Assembly: GCA_036563805.1 (NCBI GenBank)
Contig: DATCLS010000038.1
Span: 1-64,000, forward strand
From: DATCLS01 sp036563805
GTDB lineage: Bacteria; Actinomycetota; Acidimicrobiia; Acidimicrobiales; VFJN01
DNA: 64,000 nucleotides
Direction of reading: 5' to 3'
Below the pieces are notes generated by a model. It ran no database searches. It was given only the letters and a program-made list of their open reading frames with translations, and was not told the origin of the DNA. A program made the position numbers and the translations under genes. Positions 45,410-53,981 of the stretch are shown here, in pieces. Each line of letters opens with the position of its first letter. Within the stretch, counting starts at the first letter, position 1.

Positions 45410-46456
45410 TCAGCCGGTGGCGCCGGAGGACGGGGACGCCGCCGACGGGCCGGCGGTGGTCGCCGAACCCCCAGCGGTGGTCGCAGGAGCGGTCGGCGCC
45501 GGGGCGGACGGCGCGGTGGTCGATGTCGTCGCCCCGGTCGTCGGCGTGGCGGCGCCGGTCCGGGCGTCGTCGTCGCTCGCGTCGCCGTCGCTCACGCCAT
45601 CCCCGCCGCTGCCCGTCTCCGGGTCCGCCGTGCCGTCCGGGCCCTCCGCGGGGGTCGCCGGGCCGCCGTGGACCGCGGTCCCGTCGGGCCCGGTGGCGGT
45701 CGGGCCGTCCGCGGCGCCGTCCGCGCCCGGGACCGTCGTGCCGGCCGGGTCCCCGCGGTCGTCGGAGTCGCCGCCGTCGCGTTCGCCGTCACCGCCGCCC
45801 AGCAGCGCGCCGATCGACGTCGACGCCGACGACCCGTCTCCGGCCAGCGGGCGCTGCCCGACCAGCTCGACCGCGGTGACCAGCGTCATGGCCGCCACGA
45901 AGGCGATCGTGGCCCCGGCCAGCACCCCCCGCCGGCGCTGGGCCAGTGCCGCCCACCGGTCCCGGGCCCAGACGGCGGCCCGGGCGACGGGCGAGGCGTC
46001 CCCGCCATGGCCGTCGGGAAGGGCGATCCGAGGGAGCGGCAGCGTCCGGAGCCTGTTGGCCAGCGCCCCGGGGGCGCCGGTCCGGTTGACGGCCAGCGCC
46101 CTGAGCCTGGCCACGTCGACCTGCCGCAGCCGCTGGTGCGTGCGCCGGATCCACCAGCTGTAGACGGCGCCGCCGACCGTGGCGACGACGCTCGCCAGCG
46201 CGGCGCCGATGATCGTGTCGGCCACGCCCAGGAACGAGCCGACCACGGCGGCCGACACCGCCGCCAGGGCGGAGGCGCACACCTGGGTGCCGGAGACCTC
46301 GAGGCGCGGGCGGTCGTCGGCCCGCCGGTCCTCCGCCCCGTCACGGGCCGTCTTCCCGCCGTCCGGACCGCCCGGCGGCTCGTCGCGCTGCACCTCAGCG
46401 CCCACGGCCACGTATCCACTCACTACGGCCGTCCGCCGGCGATGCCAACGTGACAC
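45410..46456 (-). CDS. Three-helix membrane protein with disordered Ser/Thr/Pro tail
   Basis: 348-residue protein. Hydrophobic helices at about 60-100 (VSAAVVGSFLGVADTIIGAA and VVATVGGAVYSWWI) and about 178-198 (AGATIAFVAAMTLVTAVEL); between them a basic cytosolic segment with RTHQRLRQVD. The last 140 residues are Asp/Gly/Thr/Ser/Pro-rich and disordered, probably extracytoplasmic. No enzymatic motif. Start GTG at 46456 lies inside a perfect 12-bp palindrome; a later GTG is possible. Confidence 0.65.
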   Translation of the reverse strand: MSRWHRRRTAVVSGYVAVGAEVQRDEPPGGPDGGKTARDGAEDRRADDRPRLEVSGTQVCASALAAVSAAVVGSFLGVADTIIGAALASVVATVGGAVYSWWIRRTHQRLRQVDVARLRALAVNRTGAPGALANRLRTLPLPRIALPDGHGGDASPVARAAVWARDRWAALAQRRRGVLAGATIAFVAAMTLVTAVELVGQRPLAGDGSSASTSIGALLGGGDGERDGGDSDDRGDPAGTTVPGADGAADGPTATGPDGTAVHGGPATPAEGPDGTADPETGSGGDGVSDGDASDDDARTGAATPTTGATTSTTAPSAPAPTAPATTAGGSATTAGPSAASPSSGATG

Positions 46457-46462
46457 GTGTCA
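46451..46462. promoter_or_regulatory. Palindrome TGACACGTGTCA at gene start
   Basis: Perfect 12-bp palindrome overlapping the predicted GTG start of the membrane protein. It could be an autoregulatory or other operator, or simply coincide with the start. The 46463-46637 stretch upstream is GC-rich and shows nothing else. Confidence 0.4.
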
Positions 46463-46637
46463 TCCGGGGGACGGCGCGGCGGGCCGCAGCCCGTGGGGCG
46501 GCCGGGCCGCGCGACCCGGCCGTCCGGTGCGGCCGGCGCAGCGGACCCGCCGGGCCCGGACCGGGCGAGCCGCCGACCGTCCCCGAACCCGGCGGCGGCG
46601 CCACCGGCCGGACCGGCGAGCCACCGGTCGGCGGCGG

Positions 46638-47555
46638 CTAGCCGAGCTGGGCCACAGCCTCGGCCAGCAGCTCCGCCTGGCGCGGCCAGCTGCCAGCGGT
46701 GAGCGTCACGACCACCCGGCCGGCGCCCAGGTCCCGCCAGGCGGCGATGCGCTCGGCCACCGCGCCGGCGCCGCCAGCGACGAGGATGTCGGGCACCGCC
46801 TCAGCCGGCATGCCGTACGCCCCGTCGGGGTCGCTGAGCCGGCGTATCAGGCCGTCGCGGTCCGGCAGGGTCGGGTCGCCGTCGAGGGCCACGTTGACGC
46901 TGCCCGTGATGCCGGGCGCGGGGCGGCCCCGCTCGGCGGCCAGCTCGGCGAGCCGCGCCGCCGAGCCGGCCACCTGGTCGGGCGGCAGCGGCAGCGAGAA
47001 CCACTCGTCGCCATAGGTCACGGTCCGGGCGAGCGCGGCCTCCGCCATCCCCCCGACCACGATCGGTGGCACGGTCGCGCCGGGGGCGAGCTGGACGGTG
47101 GTGCCGTCGACGGCGGCCGCCTTCCCGGCGATGAGGTCGGGCAGCACCTCGAGGGCGGCGTCGGTGCGCCGCCCCCGCTCCCGGCGGGGCACCCCGGCGG
47201 CCTCCCACGACCGCTCGTGCCGGTCGCCGCCGACGCCGACCCCGAACAGCACCCGCCCGCCGGAGACCTGCTGGAGCGACGCCACCTGCTTCGCCGCCCA
47301 CACGACCGGGCGCAGCGGCAGGATCATCACGCCGTACGCCAGCTTGATGTTGCGGGTGGCGCCGGCGGCGGCGCTCAGGGCGACGGTGCTGTCGACGAAC
47401 GGGACGCCGGTGCCGGCGACCAGCTGGTCGACGGCCCACACGGACTCGAAGCCGAGCTCTTCGGCCTGGCGGGCGGCGGCCACGACGTCGGCCAGGGCCT
47501 CGCCGCGCTCACTCATCGTCGGCAGGAACACGCCGATAGCCGGTACAGGTGCCAT
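46638..47555 (-). CDS. LLM class oxidoreductase (F420-type)
   Basis: 305-residue luciferase-like TIM-barrel protein: N-terminal IGVFLPTMSERGEALADVV, AEELGFESVWAVDQLVAGTG near 33, LAYGVMILPLRPVVWAAKQV near 73, LQQVSGGRVLFGVGVGGDRH near 95-114. The compact length and GVGVGGD turn suggest the F420-dependent subgroup. Monocistronic. Substrate unknown. Confidence 0.86.
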   Translation of the reverse strand: MAPVPAIGVFLPTMSERGEALADVVAAARQAEELGFESVWAVDQLVAGTGVPFVDSTVALSAAAGATRNIKLAYGVMILPLRPVVWAAKQVASLQQVSGGRVLFGVGVGGDRHERSWEAAGVPRRERGRRTDAALEVLPDLIAGKAAAVDGTTVQLAPGATVPPIVVGGMAEAALARTVTYGDEWFSLPLPPDQVAGSAARLAELAAERGRPAPGITGSVNVALDGDPTLPDRDGLIRRLSDPDGAYGMPAEAVPDILVAGGAGAVAERIAAWRDLGAGRVVVTLTAGSWPRQAELLAEAVAQLG

Positions 47556-47752
47556 GTCGTCCTCCGAGGGGATCGGGTCTCCCCGTGGCCAACCCCGCGG
47601 GGCTGCCGCTCATGCCCGCCGGGCCGGCGCGCCAGGTGTGCCCACCGCCCGCGTCGATTCACGACGCCCGGCCACACGCCTCGCCCCGACCGCACACCGA
47701 GCGAACCCACCGCCGGCGACGCGCCACAACGCCGGCCTCGGTCCGGCCGGGC

Positions 47753-49672
47753 TCAGTCCCGCCGGGCCGGGGCGCCCCGGGGTGCCGGGTAGCCGGGCGC
47801 CCGGTCCTCGGGCGGCAACTCGTCGAGCACGACGGCGGTGGTGCCGGCCTCAGTGAACGGGCGGGGCGTGGGCACGGCCCGGGGCGTGAAGCGGGCGCCG
47901 CCCTTGGAGCGCCGCCACGCCCCCCGGCCGACGCGGCCCAGCTCGTCGGCGGCCCGGACGTCCGGGTCCCACCAGATCTCGGCGGCGTCGTCGACGCCGG
48001 CGTAGTCCACGTTGTCGGCGCCGCCCCAGTGGCCATAGCCGATCCGGGGCGTGGTCGGCCCGCCGCCCCGGGGCGGGATGCGGAACAGGCCGCGGGCGAA
48101 CGTCTCCGGGGTCAGCTCGGGGCCGGCCATGTGGACGCCGGCGGTGAGCCAGGCGGCGGCCGCCGCCAGCCGCGCCGCCTCGTGGACGGCCGCCGGCCGG
48201 GCGTCCCGGCCGAAGTACCAGCGGTACAGGCGCAGGGCCTCCTGCAGCTCGGGCACTGTGGGAGCGGGCCGATGCGACACGCCCGCGGCCCGGGCCATCT
48301 GCGCCGGGTCGTAGCGGCGGCCGGCCACGGTGCTGTCGGTCGGTTCCGGACCGGCGAAGATCCACTCGGGGAACCAGCCCTGCCGGGTGGCGGCCGCGGT
48401 CAGGTGGGCGGGCATGACCGGCTCGCCCAGGAAGACGACCGTGTTGATCCGGTCCCGCCGGAGCCGGGCGACCAGGTCCTCGGCCTGGGCGGGCAGCGCC
48501 GCGGGGTCGAGCTCGTACGCCTCGGTGCGCACGGCGCCAGGGACGGCTGGGCCGCCGCCGGCCTCGGCCTCGCCGGCGTCAGCGGCCTCGGCCTCGTCGG
48601 CGGCGGCTGCCTCCGCCGCAGGCGAGCCCGGCGGCGCCTGGTCGAGCTCGACGACGCCGATCCGCCGGGGCCGGCCGCGGAGGTCACCGCCCGCCCGCCC
48701 GGCGGTGCTGGTCCCCCGCTCCCCCGCCGCCCGCAGCCAGGCGGCGAGGGCCGCCCGGGCCTGGTCGGGCGACGGCTCCAGCGTCCAGACGTAGGGCGCC
48801 AGCTCCCGCACCACCTCGTCGGGCAGTCCGTCGGCGCAGGCCACGCACGGGATGTGGGCGCGGGCCAGGGCGCGGGCGAAGGCGCCGCCGTCGCGGGCGG
48901 GGCCGCCGACCACCAGGAACGGGTCGCGGCCGACGACTTCGGCGGCGTCGGCGCGGGCGGCGTCCACGTCGCCGCCCGCCGCCTGGCCGGCGAACGGCTC
49001 GACCACGATGCGGCGGCCGTAGAGCTCGGCCGTCGAGGCGTACAGCTCGGCGTAGCGCGCCAGCGTCTCGTGGCGCCGGGCGGCGGGGTCGGCCAGGCCC
49101 CACTCGGCCAGGACGTCGGCCAGGCCGGGCTCGGGCGCGGCCGTGTAGTGGACGATCCGGATCGCGTCGGCCGTGACACCCCGGGCCGTGGCGCCGCCGT
49201 TGTCGCCCGCGAAGGCGGGGACGCACGGCGGGGCGTACACCGACGGCAGGGCCACCGTGCCCTCGCTGGTGTCGCAGGTGGCAGGCCAGGTGAGCTCGCC
49301 ATCCGTGCCGGCAGCGCGGGCCTCGGCGAAGGTGACGGGCATCCGGCCGATCGGCGGCGGCGGCCCCGGGCGGCCCCGAGCCTCGGCCCACCCGAAGGCG
49401 CCGTCCGCCTCGGCACCGGCCTCGTCTCCGCTGGCCTCGTCGCCGCCGGCCCCACGGCCGACGATGACGACGGCCACCGCTACGACGACCAGGACGACGG
49501 CGGTGACCAGCAGGCCGCGCCCGCCGCGGCGGCGGAGCGGCCGGAGCTGCGCCGGCAGGCGCCGGGCGAGGCGTCCGGCCCGTCCGGGAGGCCCGGAACG
49601 TCCGGGAGGGGACGCGTCGGCGTCCGCGCGGGCCGCAGGCCGGTTCACGCTTCGTCCCCCGCTCGTTCCCAC
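47753..49672 (-). CDS. Membrane-anchored receptor-type binding protein (Peripla_BP_6)
   Basis: 639-residue protein with a long basic, Pro-rich N-terminus, one membrane helix near 54-72 (LLVTAVVLVVVAVAVVIVG) and a large extracytoplasmic domain with two lobes of branched-chain-type binding-protein fold (IRIVHYTAAPEPGLADVLAE; VVEPFAGQAAGGDVDAARAD; RDPFLVVGGPARDGGAF; DRINTVVFLGEPVMPAHLTA). There is no lipobox: anchoring is by an uncleaved helix. No permease genes are nearby, so it may be a sensor or orphan receptor. Start could instead be the internal GTG encoding VNRPAARAD. Confidence 0.78.
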   Translation of the reverse strand: MGTSGGRSVNRPAARADADASPPGRSGPPGRAGRLARRLPAQLRPLRRRGGRGLLVTAVVLVVVAVAVVIVGRGAGGDEASGDEAGAEADGAFGWAEARGRPGPPPPIGRMPVTFAEARAAGTDGELTWPATCDTSEGTVALPSVYAPPCVPAFAGDNGGATARGVTADAIRIVHYTAAPEPGLADVLAEWGLADPAARRHETLARYAELYASTAELYGRRIVVEPFAGQAAGGDVDAARADAAEVVGRDPFLVVGGPARDGGAFARALARAHIPCVACADGLPDEVVRELAPYVWTLEPSPDQARAALAAWLRAAGERGTSTAGRAGGDLRGRPRRIGVVELDQAPPGSPAAEAAAADEAEAADAGEAEAGGGPAVPGAVRTEAYELDPAALPAQAEDLVARLRRDRINTVVFLGEPVMPAHLTAAATRQGWFPEWIFAGPEPTDSTVAGRRYDPAQMARAAGVSHRPAPTVPELQEALRLYRWYFGRDARPAAVHEAARLAAAAAWLTAGVHMAGPELTPETFARGLFRIPPRGGGPTTPRIGYGHWGGADNVDYAGVDDAAEIWWDPDVRAADELGRVGRGAWRRSKGGARFTPRAVPTPRPFTEAGTTAVVLDELPPEDRAPGYPAPRGAPARRD

Positions 49673-49940
49673 CCGCCGCGGGCGCGAGCGCGCCCGGCCG
49701 CACCGTTCGTGCCTCTCACCGTGACCCCTCCGGCGATCCCCTCAGGCCCCACGCAGGAAGCGGCCCCACACCGCTTCCGTCCGGAACGCTAATTGAGCGA
49801 CAGTGCAATGAGCAACGGGCCCGCCGACCGAGGGGTCGACCGGGCGGCCCGGGACCGGGGCCGGGGACGACAGCACCGCGCCGCTTGGAGTTCAGGCGGC
49901 TCAAGCGGCCGGGGCGGCCCGGCGGCTCGGGCCCGGCCGG

Positions 49941-50279
49941 TCAGGCGGGGAGGCTGTCGCCCGGGAAGCTGCGGCAGGCGTGCACCTCGGCCACCATGAT
50001 CCCGGCCCGCACGCACGGGTCGCCGGCGAGGATCGCCCGGGCCCCGTCGGGCGACACGGTCATGACGGCCGCGCCTGCCAGGGTCTCGGCGCCGACCGGC
50101 AGGAGGATGGCGATGGTGCCGTCGGCGCGCAGCCCCACCATCCGGCGCTGGTGCTCGCGCTCGATGGCGTCGGCGCCGGCTCGGTGGCGCTCGGGGCCCC
50201 ACCGCAGCAGAGCGAGGGTGTAGGGCTTCGCCCTCTCGACCAGCTGGCGAACCTGCTCATCGGTGACGGCTGTGGTCAT
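49941..50279 (-). CDS. YCII-related small protein
   Basis: 112-residue dimeric alpha/beta-barrel (YciI-like) protein: KPYTLALLRWGPERHR near 15-30, then EHQRRMVGLRADGTIAILLP and the C-terminal CVRAGIMVAEVHACRSFPGD. The conserved Asp-His pair of classic YciI is replaced by the EHQRR region. Function unknown in most members. ATG 50279 has GAGGCG 7 nt upstream. Sequence 49673-49940 on its 3' side holds nothing recognised. Confidence 0.7.
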   Translation of the reverse strand: MTTAVTDEQVRQLVERAKPYTLALLRWGPERHRAGADAIEREHQRRMVGLRADGTIAILLPVGAETLAGAAVMTVSPDGARAILAGDPCVRAGIMVAEVHACRSFPGDSLPA

Positions 50280-50626
50280 GGTGCTCGCCTCATCTCTCGT
50301 CCGCGGCGCCGACGCCGGCGCCGCCGTCACGTCAACGACCGGGTCGGCCGCGACTCATCGGCCGCCAGCCCGGACCGGCCCGACACCGCAGGCCCAGCCG
50401 ACCCCGGCGGCTCGACCGCTCCCCGCTCAGCGCCCGCCGACGCCAACGACCTCGGCGCCGGGGACAGCCGACCCGGACACCCGACCACCAGCACCGACGA
50501 ACCCGGCACCCCACACCAGCCGCCCCGGACACCCGACCACCAGCACCGACAAGCCCGGCGGCGCCGGGCGGCCGACCCAGGCGCTCACCGCCGACACCCG
50601 GGGTCGGCCGCCGGCGGCTCAGCCGC
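50280..50626. other. GC-rich intergenic with a 26-bp direct repeat
   Basis: No gene supported. The 26-bp sequence CCGGACACCCGACCACCAGC plus ACCGAC occurs at 50473 and again at 50525 (period 52). The surrounding DNA is CCG/GAC-rich and could be slippage-prone. Confidence 0.6.
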
Positions 50627-50761
50627 TCAGCGCTCGCCGGCGCGGACGAGCTCGACCACCCGCCGCACCCGCCGGCAGCGGTGGCCCACCGCCGTGGCCG
50701 CCGCCAGCTGCTCCTCCTCGTGGCCACACTCCGGGCATCGCCACATCTCCCACCGGCTCAC
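50627..50761 (-). CDS. Small zinc-ribbon protein
   Basis: 44-residue peptide with one CPECGHE knuckle and a single later Cys in GHRCRR: a CxxC...C pattern with a His that could complete a zinc site, then a basic tail. GTG at 50761 is supported by GGAGG 6 nt upstream; the internal ATG (50746) has no spacing for a ribosome-binding site. Such small ribbons are common in actinobacteria; role unknown. Confidence 0.55.
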   Translation of the reverse strand: MSRWEMWRCPECGHEEEQLAAATAVGHRCRRVRRVVELVRAGER

Positions 50762-51107
50762 CGGCCGCCTCCTCGTTCTTCGCTCGTTCCTCGCCGACGC
50801 CGCCAGCGCGGTGCCGCCTCGAGCCGCACGCCCTACGCCGTCGTTTCCCACGCCGGCGCTCGCCTCGCCCGAGCGCCCCTCGGCCGAGCACCGCTCGGCC
50901 GACGACCCCTCGGCCGAGGGGAGTCTCGAGGTTCACGCCAACGTACGTTCGGAACCTTATCGTACACGTGTTCGCAACCGGGCGGCGTCGCCCGACGGGC
51001 GCCCGGTCGGGTCCGCGGCCTCCTCCCCCACGATTCCCTCCGCCCGGACGGTCCCGGCTCGGCGTGAGGGCGCCGTGCCGCACGCGGCGACGCGCCCCGG
51101 AAGCGGC
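50762..51107. other. Intergenic region with AT-rich promoter-like island
   Basis: No gene supported. At 50906-50921 is a perfect 16-bp palindrome (CCCCTCGG/CCGAGGGG); at 50940-50949 the palindrome AACGTACGTT. An AT-rich island (50940-50975, CGTTCGGAACCTTATCG...) could be a promoter for the zinc-ribbon gene on the minus strand, about 180 nt away. Confidence 0.4.
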
Positions 51108-52043
51108 TCAGCGGAAGGCCGGGATGACCTCCTCGGCCACCCAGTGGAGGCCCTCGAGGTGCTCGGTCAGCGACCGGGCCGGCGGGAGCGGGACCATGGT
51201 CTGGGTGACGCCGAGCTCCTGGAGGCGGCCGACGGCGTCGACGACCTCCTGGGCGCTGCGGTGGAACCGGGGCCGGCCCCCGCCGCCGTCGAGCGGGCGG
51301 TGGCTCTCGTCGACCTCGGGCGGCGCCAGCGGCACGACCACCTCGAAGGGCCGGGTGCGCTCGGCGAAGGCCGGCTGCTCCCGGAGCCGCGCCAGCCGGG
51401 CGGGCAGCTCGTCGGGCCCGACGAGCCAAGGGAACCACCCGTCGTGCCGGGCGGCCCGGCGGAGGGCGGCGTCGGAGTTGCCGCCGACGATGATCGGCGG
51501 ATGGGGCGACCGCTTCGGCTTGGGCTCGAAGGCGATGTCGTCGAAGGCGACGTAGCGGCCGCGGAACGAGGGGTTCTCGCTGGTCCAGAGCTCGACCATG
51601 GCGGCCAGGTACTCGTCCGCCACCCGCCCCCGCTCGCGGAACGGCACGCCGAGGACCTCGAACTCGCGCTCGGCGTGGCCGACGCCGATCGTCACCCGCG
51701 CCCGGCCGCCGGACAGCACGTCGAGCGTGGCGATGGCCTTGGCCAGCACGACCGGGTGGTGGTACGGCAGCACGATGACGGCGGAGTCCACCTCGATGCG
51801 CCGGGTGGCACCCGCCACGAACGCCATCACGGTCAGGGCGTGCGACCAGGTGGCGCCCATCAGCTCGACCATCTCGTCGGGCACGACGATGTGCTCGGGC
51901 ACCGAGAGGCAGTCGAACCCGACCTCGTCGGCGGTGCGGGCCACGAGCTGGTAGTCCTCCGCCCCCATGCTCGACTCCCACGGCTGGGAGACGGGCGGGT
52001 AGAGGTTCACGCCGGGCAGCCCGGTCGCGAAGCGCATGCGCAT
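51108..52043 (-). CDS. LLM class flavin-dependent oxidoreductase
   Basis: 311-residue luciferase-like protein: FATGLPGVNLYPP at the N-terminus, ADEVGFDCLSVPEHIVVPDE near 37-56, VDSAVIVLPYHHPVVLAKAI near 82, LDVLSGGRARVTIGVGHAER near 104. ATG at 52043 has AGGGGGG 6 nt upstream and starts with an ATG-CGC-ATG pair. It is divergent from a TetR gene with an inverted repeat between them, so TetR control is likely. Substrate unknown. Confidence 0.88.
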   Translation of the reverse strand: MRMRFATGLPGVNLYPPVSQPWESSMGAEDYQLVARTADEVGFDCLSVPEHIVVPDEMVELMGATWSHALTVMAFVAGATRRIEVDSAVIVLPYHHPVVLAKAIATLDVLSGGRARVTIGVGHAEREFEVLGVPFRERGRVADEYLAAMVELWTSENPSFRGRYVAFDDIAFEPKPKRSPHPPIIVGGNSDAALRRAARHDGWFPWLVGPDELPARLARLREQPAFAERTRPFEVVVPLAPPEVDESHRPLDGGGGRPRFHRSAQEVVDAVGRLQELGVTQTMVPLPPARSLTEHLEGLHWVAEEVIPAFR

Positions 52044-52086
52044 CGTGGTCCCCCCTGGCGACGGCGATCGCGCGTGCGGTTGCACG

Positions 52087-52128
52087 GTGTTGCAGTTCTA
52101 ACACGCTGTGGCAATCGCCGGGTACGGT
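52087..52128 (+). promoter_or_regulatory. TetR promoter and putative operator
   Basis: GTGTT (52087-52091), 8-nt spacer, AACAC (52100-52104) form an inverted repeat in the 92-nt divergent region. TACGGT (52123-52128) lies 7 nt before the TetR GTG start at 52136, consistent with a leaderless mRNA. Confidence 0.5.
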
Positions 52129-52135
52129 CCGGTCC

Positions 52136-52951
52136 GTGCCCGACCGGCCCCGACCAGCGCGACCCGCGGCGGCGCGGCGCGCACCGGCACCGCCCGCGCC
52201 GACCCGACCCGTATCCGACCGGCACGCGTCCGGCCGACCCGCCGCAACGCGGCCACCAGCGGTCGCGACCGCCGGGGCGGCGCCGCGGCGCGGGTCCCGC
52301 GTCCGGGCCCGGAGCAGCCGGCGGATCCTCGACGCCGCCCGCGCCCTGGTCGAGCGGGCCGGCATCGACGGGTTGTCGATGCGGCGGCTGGCCGAGGAGG
52401 CCGACGTCAGCGTCCGCACGATCTACAACCTGTTCGACGGCAAGGACGGCGTGATCGCCGCGCTCGTGGGCGAGTCGTTCGACGCCCTCGACGCCGCGAC
52501 CCGCGAGCTCGACGCCGACGACCCGCTCGACCGGATCTGGCAGGCGATGGCGCTGTCGGTCGAGATGAACTGCCGCTACGTGCCCCGGGCCGTGGTCGCC
52601 GCGGTCGTCACCGATCCCCGGCTGCAGCGGGATCTCTCCCGCTACTGGCCCGGCCTGCGGCTGACCGTCGACGCCATCCGGGACGCCACCCGCGCCGGCG
52701 CCCTCCGCCCCGACCTGCCGGCGGAGACGCTGGTCGAGCAGGCCGGGACCGTGTTCCTGCACCTCCTCGGGCGCTGGTCGCGAGGCGAGATCGACGAGCC
52801 GGCGCTCGCCGCCGGCGTCCTGCAAGCGTTCGACGTCTGCCTCCTGGCGGTGGCCACCACCCCGGTCCGGGCCCGCCTGCTCGAGCACCTCGCCGGCCTG
52901 GCACCGCACGTGCCCCGACCGGTCGCACCCATCGCCCCCATCGCCCCCTGA
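52136..52951 (+). CDS. TetR family regulator
   Basis: 271-residue TetR protein with a 60-residue Pro/Ala/Arg-rich N-terminal extension before the HTH (RRILDAARALVERAGIDGLS, MRRLAEEADVSVRTIYNLFD). C-terminal domain LSVEMNCRYVPRAVVAAVVT resembles no well-known subclass. GTG 52136 is supported by a TACGGT -10 element 7 nt upstream; an internal start nearer the HTH is also possible. Divergent from the LLM oxidoreductase. Confidence 0.85.
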   Translation: MPDRPRPARPAAARRAPAPPAPTRPVSDRHASGRPAATRPPAVATAGAAPRRGSRVRARSSRRILDAARALVERAGIDGLSMRRLAEEADVSVRTIYNLFDGKDGVIAALVGESFDALDAATRELDADDPLDRIWQAMALSVEMNCRYVPRAVVAAVVTDPRLQRDLSRYWPGLRLTVDAIRDATRAGALRPDLPAETLVEQAGTVFLHLLGRWSRGEIDEPALAAGVLQAFDVCLLAVATTPVRARLLEHLAGLAPHVPRPVAPIAPIAP

Positions 52952-52970
52952 GCAAGGAGGACGTTCCGCC

Positions 52971-53066
52971 GTGCCCGCTTCGCCCACCCCGCCCACCGCC
53001 GCCGTGCGCCCCGGCGCACCGACCGCGGCGCCCGTCCGCCCCCGACCGGAGGCCCCGCCGTGGTGA
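52971..53066 (+). CDS. Possible 31-residue uORF coupled to SDR
   Basis: A strong AAGGAGG at 52955 precedes GTG 52971, opening 31 codons (Pro/Ala-rich: VPASPTPPTAAVRPGAP...) that end TGG TGA. The TGA overlaps the SDR ATG (TGATG at 53064-53068). No homologue known; the composition could arise by chance in such GC-rich DNA. Confidence 0.3.
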   Translation: MPASPTPPTAAVRPGAPTAAPVRPRPEAPPW

Positions 53067-53848
53067 TGGCTCTCGACCTGACCGGCCACCGCGCCCTGGT
53101 GACCGGCGCCGGCCAGGGCGTCGGCCGCAGCATCGCCCTCGGGCTCGCCGTGGCCGGGGCCGCCGTCGTCGTCAACGACCTCGACGTCGATCGGGCCCAG
53201 GGCGTGGTCGCCGAGATCGAGGCCGAGGGCGGGACCGGGCACGCCGTGGCGTTCGACGTCACCGACTTCGCCGCCGTCCGGGCCGGCGTGGAGGCGGCCG
53301 CCGCCGCGGTCGGGCCGATCGACGTGCTGGTGAACAACGCCGGGAACGCCGGCGCCGCCGGGTTCGGCAGCCGCGCCCCGTTCGCCGAGACCGAGCCGGC
53401 CGAGTGGGAGCCGTTCCTGCGGGTCAACCTGTACGGCGTGATGAACTGCTGCCGGGCCGTGCTGCCCGGCATGATCGCCGGCCGGTGGGGCCGGGTGGTG
53501 ACGATCGTGTCCGACGCCGGGCGCACCGGCGACCCCGGCGGGGCCGCCTACAGCGCGGCCAAGGCGGGCGCGGCCGGGCTCACCCGGGCGCTGGCCCGCG
53601 AGAACGGCCGCCACGGCATCACCGCCAACAACATCTCGCTCGGCACGATGCGCACGCCGGCCACCGAGGCGCTGTGGTCCGAGCCGCTCAGCGACCAGGC
53701 CAAGGCCATGCTGCGCACCTACGTCGTCCGCCGCCCCGGCACCCCCGACGACGTCGCCGCCCTGGCCGTGTACCTGGCCAGCGACCACGCCTCGTGGGTG
53801 ACCGGGCAGACCTACCCAGTGAACGGCGGGTTCTCGTTCGCGCTGTGA
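53066..53848 (+). CDS. SDR family NAD(P) oxidoreductase
   Basis: 260-residue classical short-chain dehydrogenase. Cofactor site GAGQGVGRSIALG near 14, VNDLDVDRA near 38, structural NNAGNAG near 90, catalytic Ser in VTIVSDAG near 145, Tyr-Lys in AAYSAAKAG near 158. It reduces or oxidises a hydroxyl/keto group with NAD(P)H. ATG 53066 gives the canonical start MALDLTGHRALVTGAG; GTG 53060 is an alternative with GGAGG 7 nt upstream. May be translationally coupled to the 31-codon uORF. Confidence 0.9.
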   Translation: MALDLTGHRALVTGAGQGVGRSIALGLAVAGAAVVVNDLDVDRAQGVVAEIEAEGGTGHAVAFDVTDFAAVRAGVEAAAAAVGPIDVLVNNAGNAGAAGFGSRAPFAETEPAEWEPFLRVNLYGVMNCCRAVLPGMIAGRWGRVVTIVSDAGRTGDPGGAAYSAAKAGAAGLTRALARENGRHGITANNISLGTMRTPATEALWSEPLSDQAKAMLRTYVVRRPGTPDDVAALAVYLASDHASWVTGQTYPVNGGFSFAL

Positions 53849-53981
53849 ACGGGTGGCGGGTAGGCGCCGCCGGCGGACGTGCCCCGGCGGGCCCGACACA
53901 CCACCCCGGGCGGGTGATGCCCGGGCCCAGCCCCCGTGCCGTCATCGGGGCCACGGCGCCCGTCGATCCCGAGGAGGACCC

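Noticed and set aside
46451..46462. TGACACGTGTCA as proof of a specific regulator
   Set aside because: A 12-bp palindrome is suggestive but no regulator lies next to it and it overlaps the start codon; reported only as a low-confidence site.
50473..50550. 26-bp direct repeat considered as CRISPR repeat or att site
   Set aside because: Only two copies, 52 bp apart, with no cas genes, integrase or tRNA nearby.
50906..50921. 16-bp GC palindrome considered as a rho-independent terminator
   Set aside because: No T-run follows on either strand and no gene ends there; likely just part of a CGGCCGA-rich repeat.
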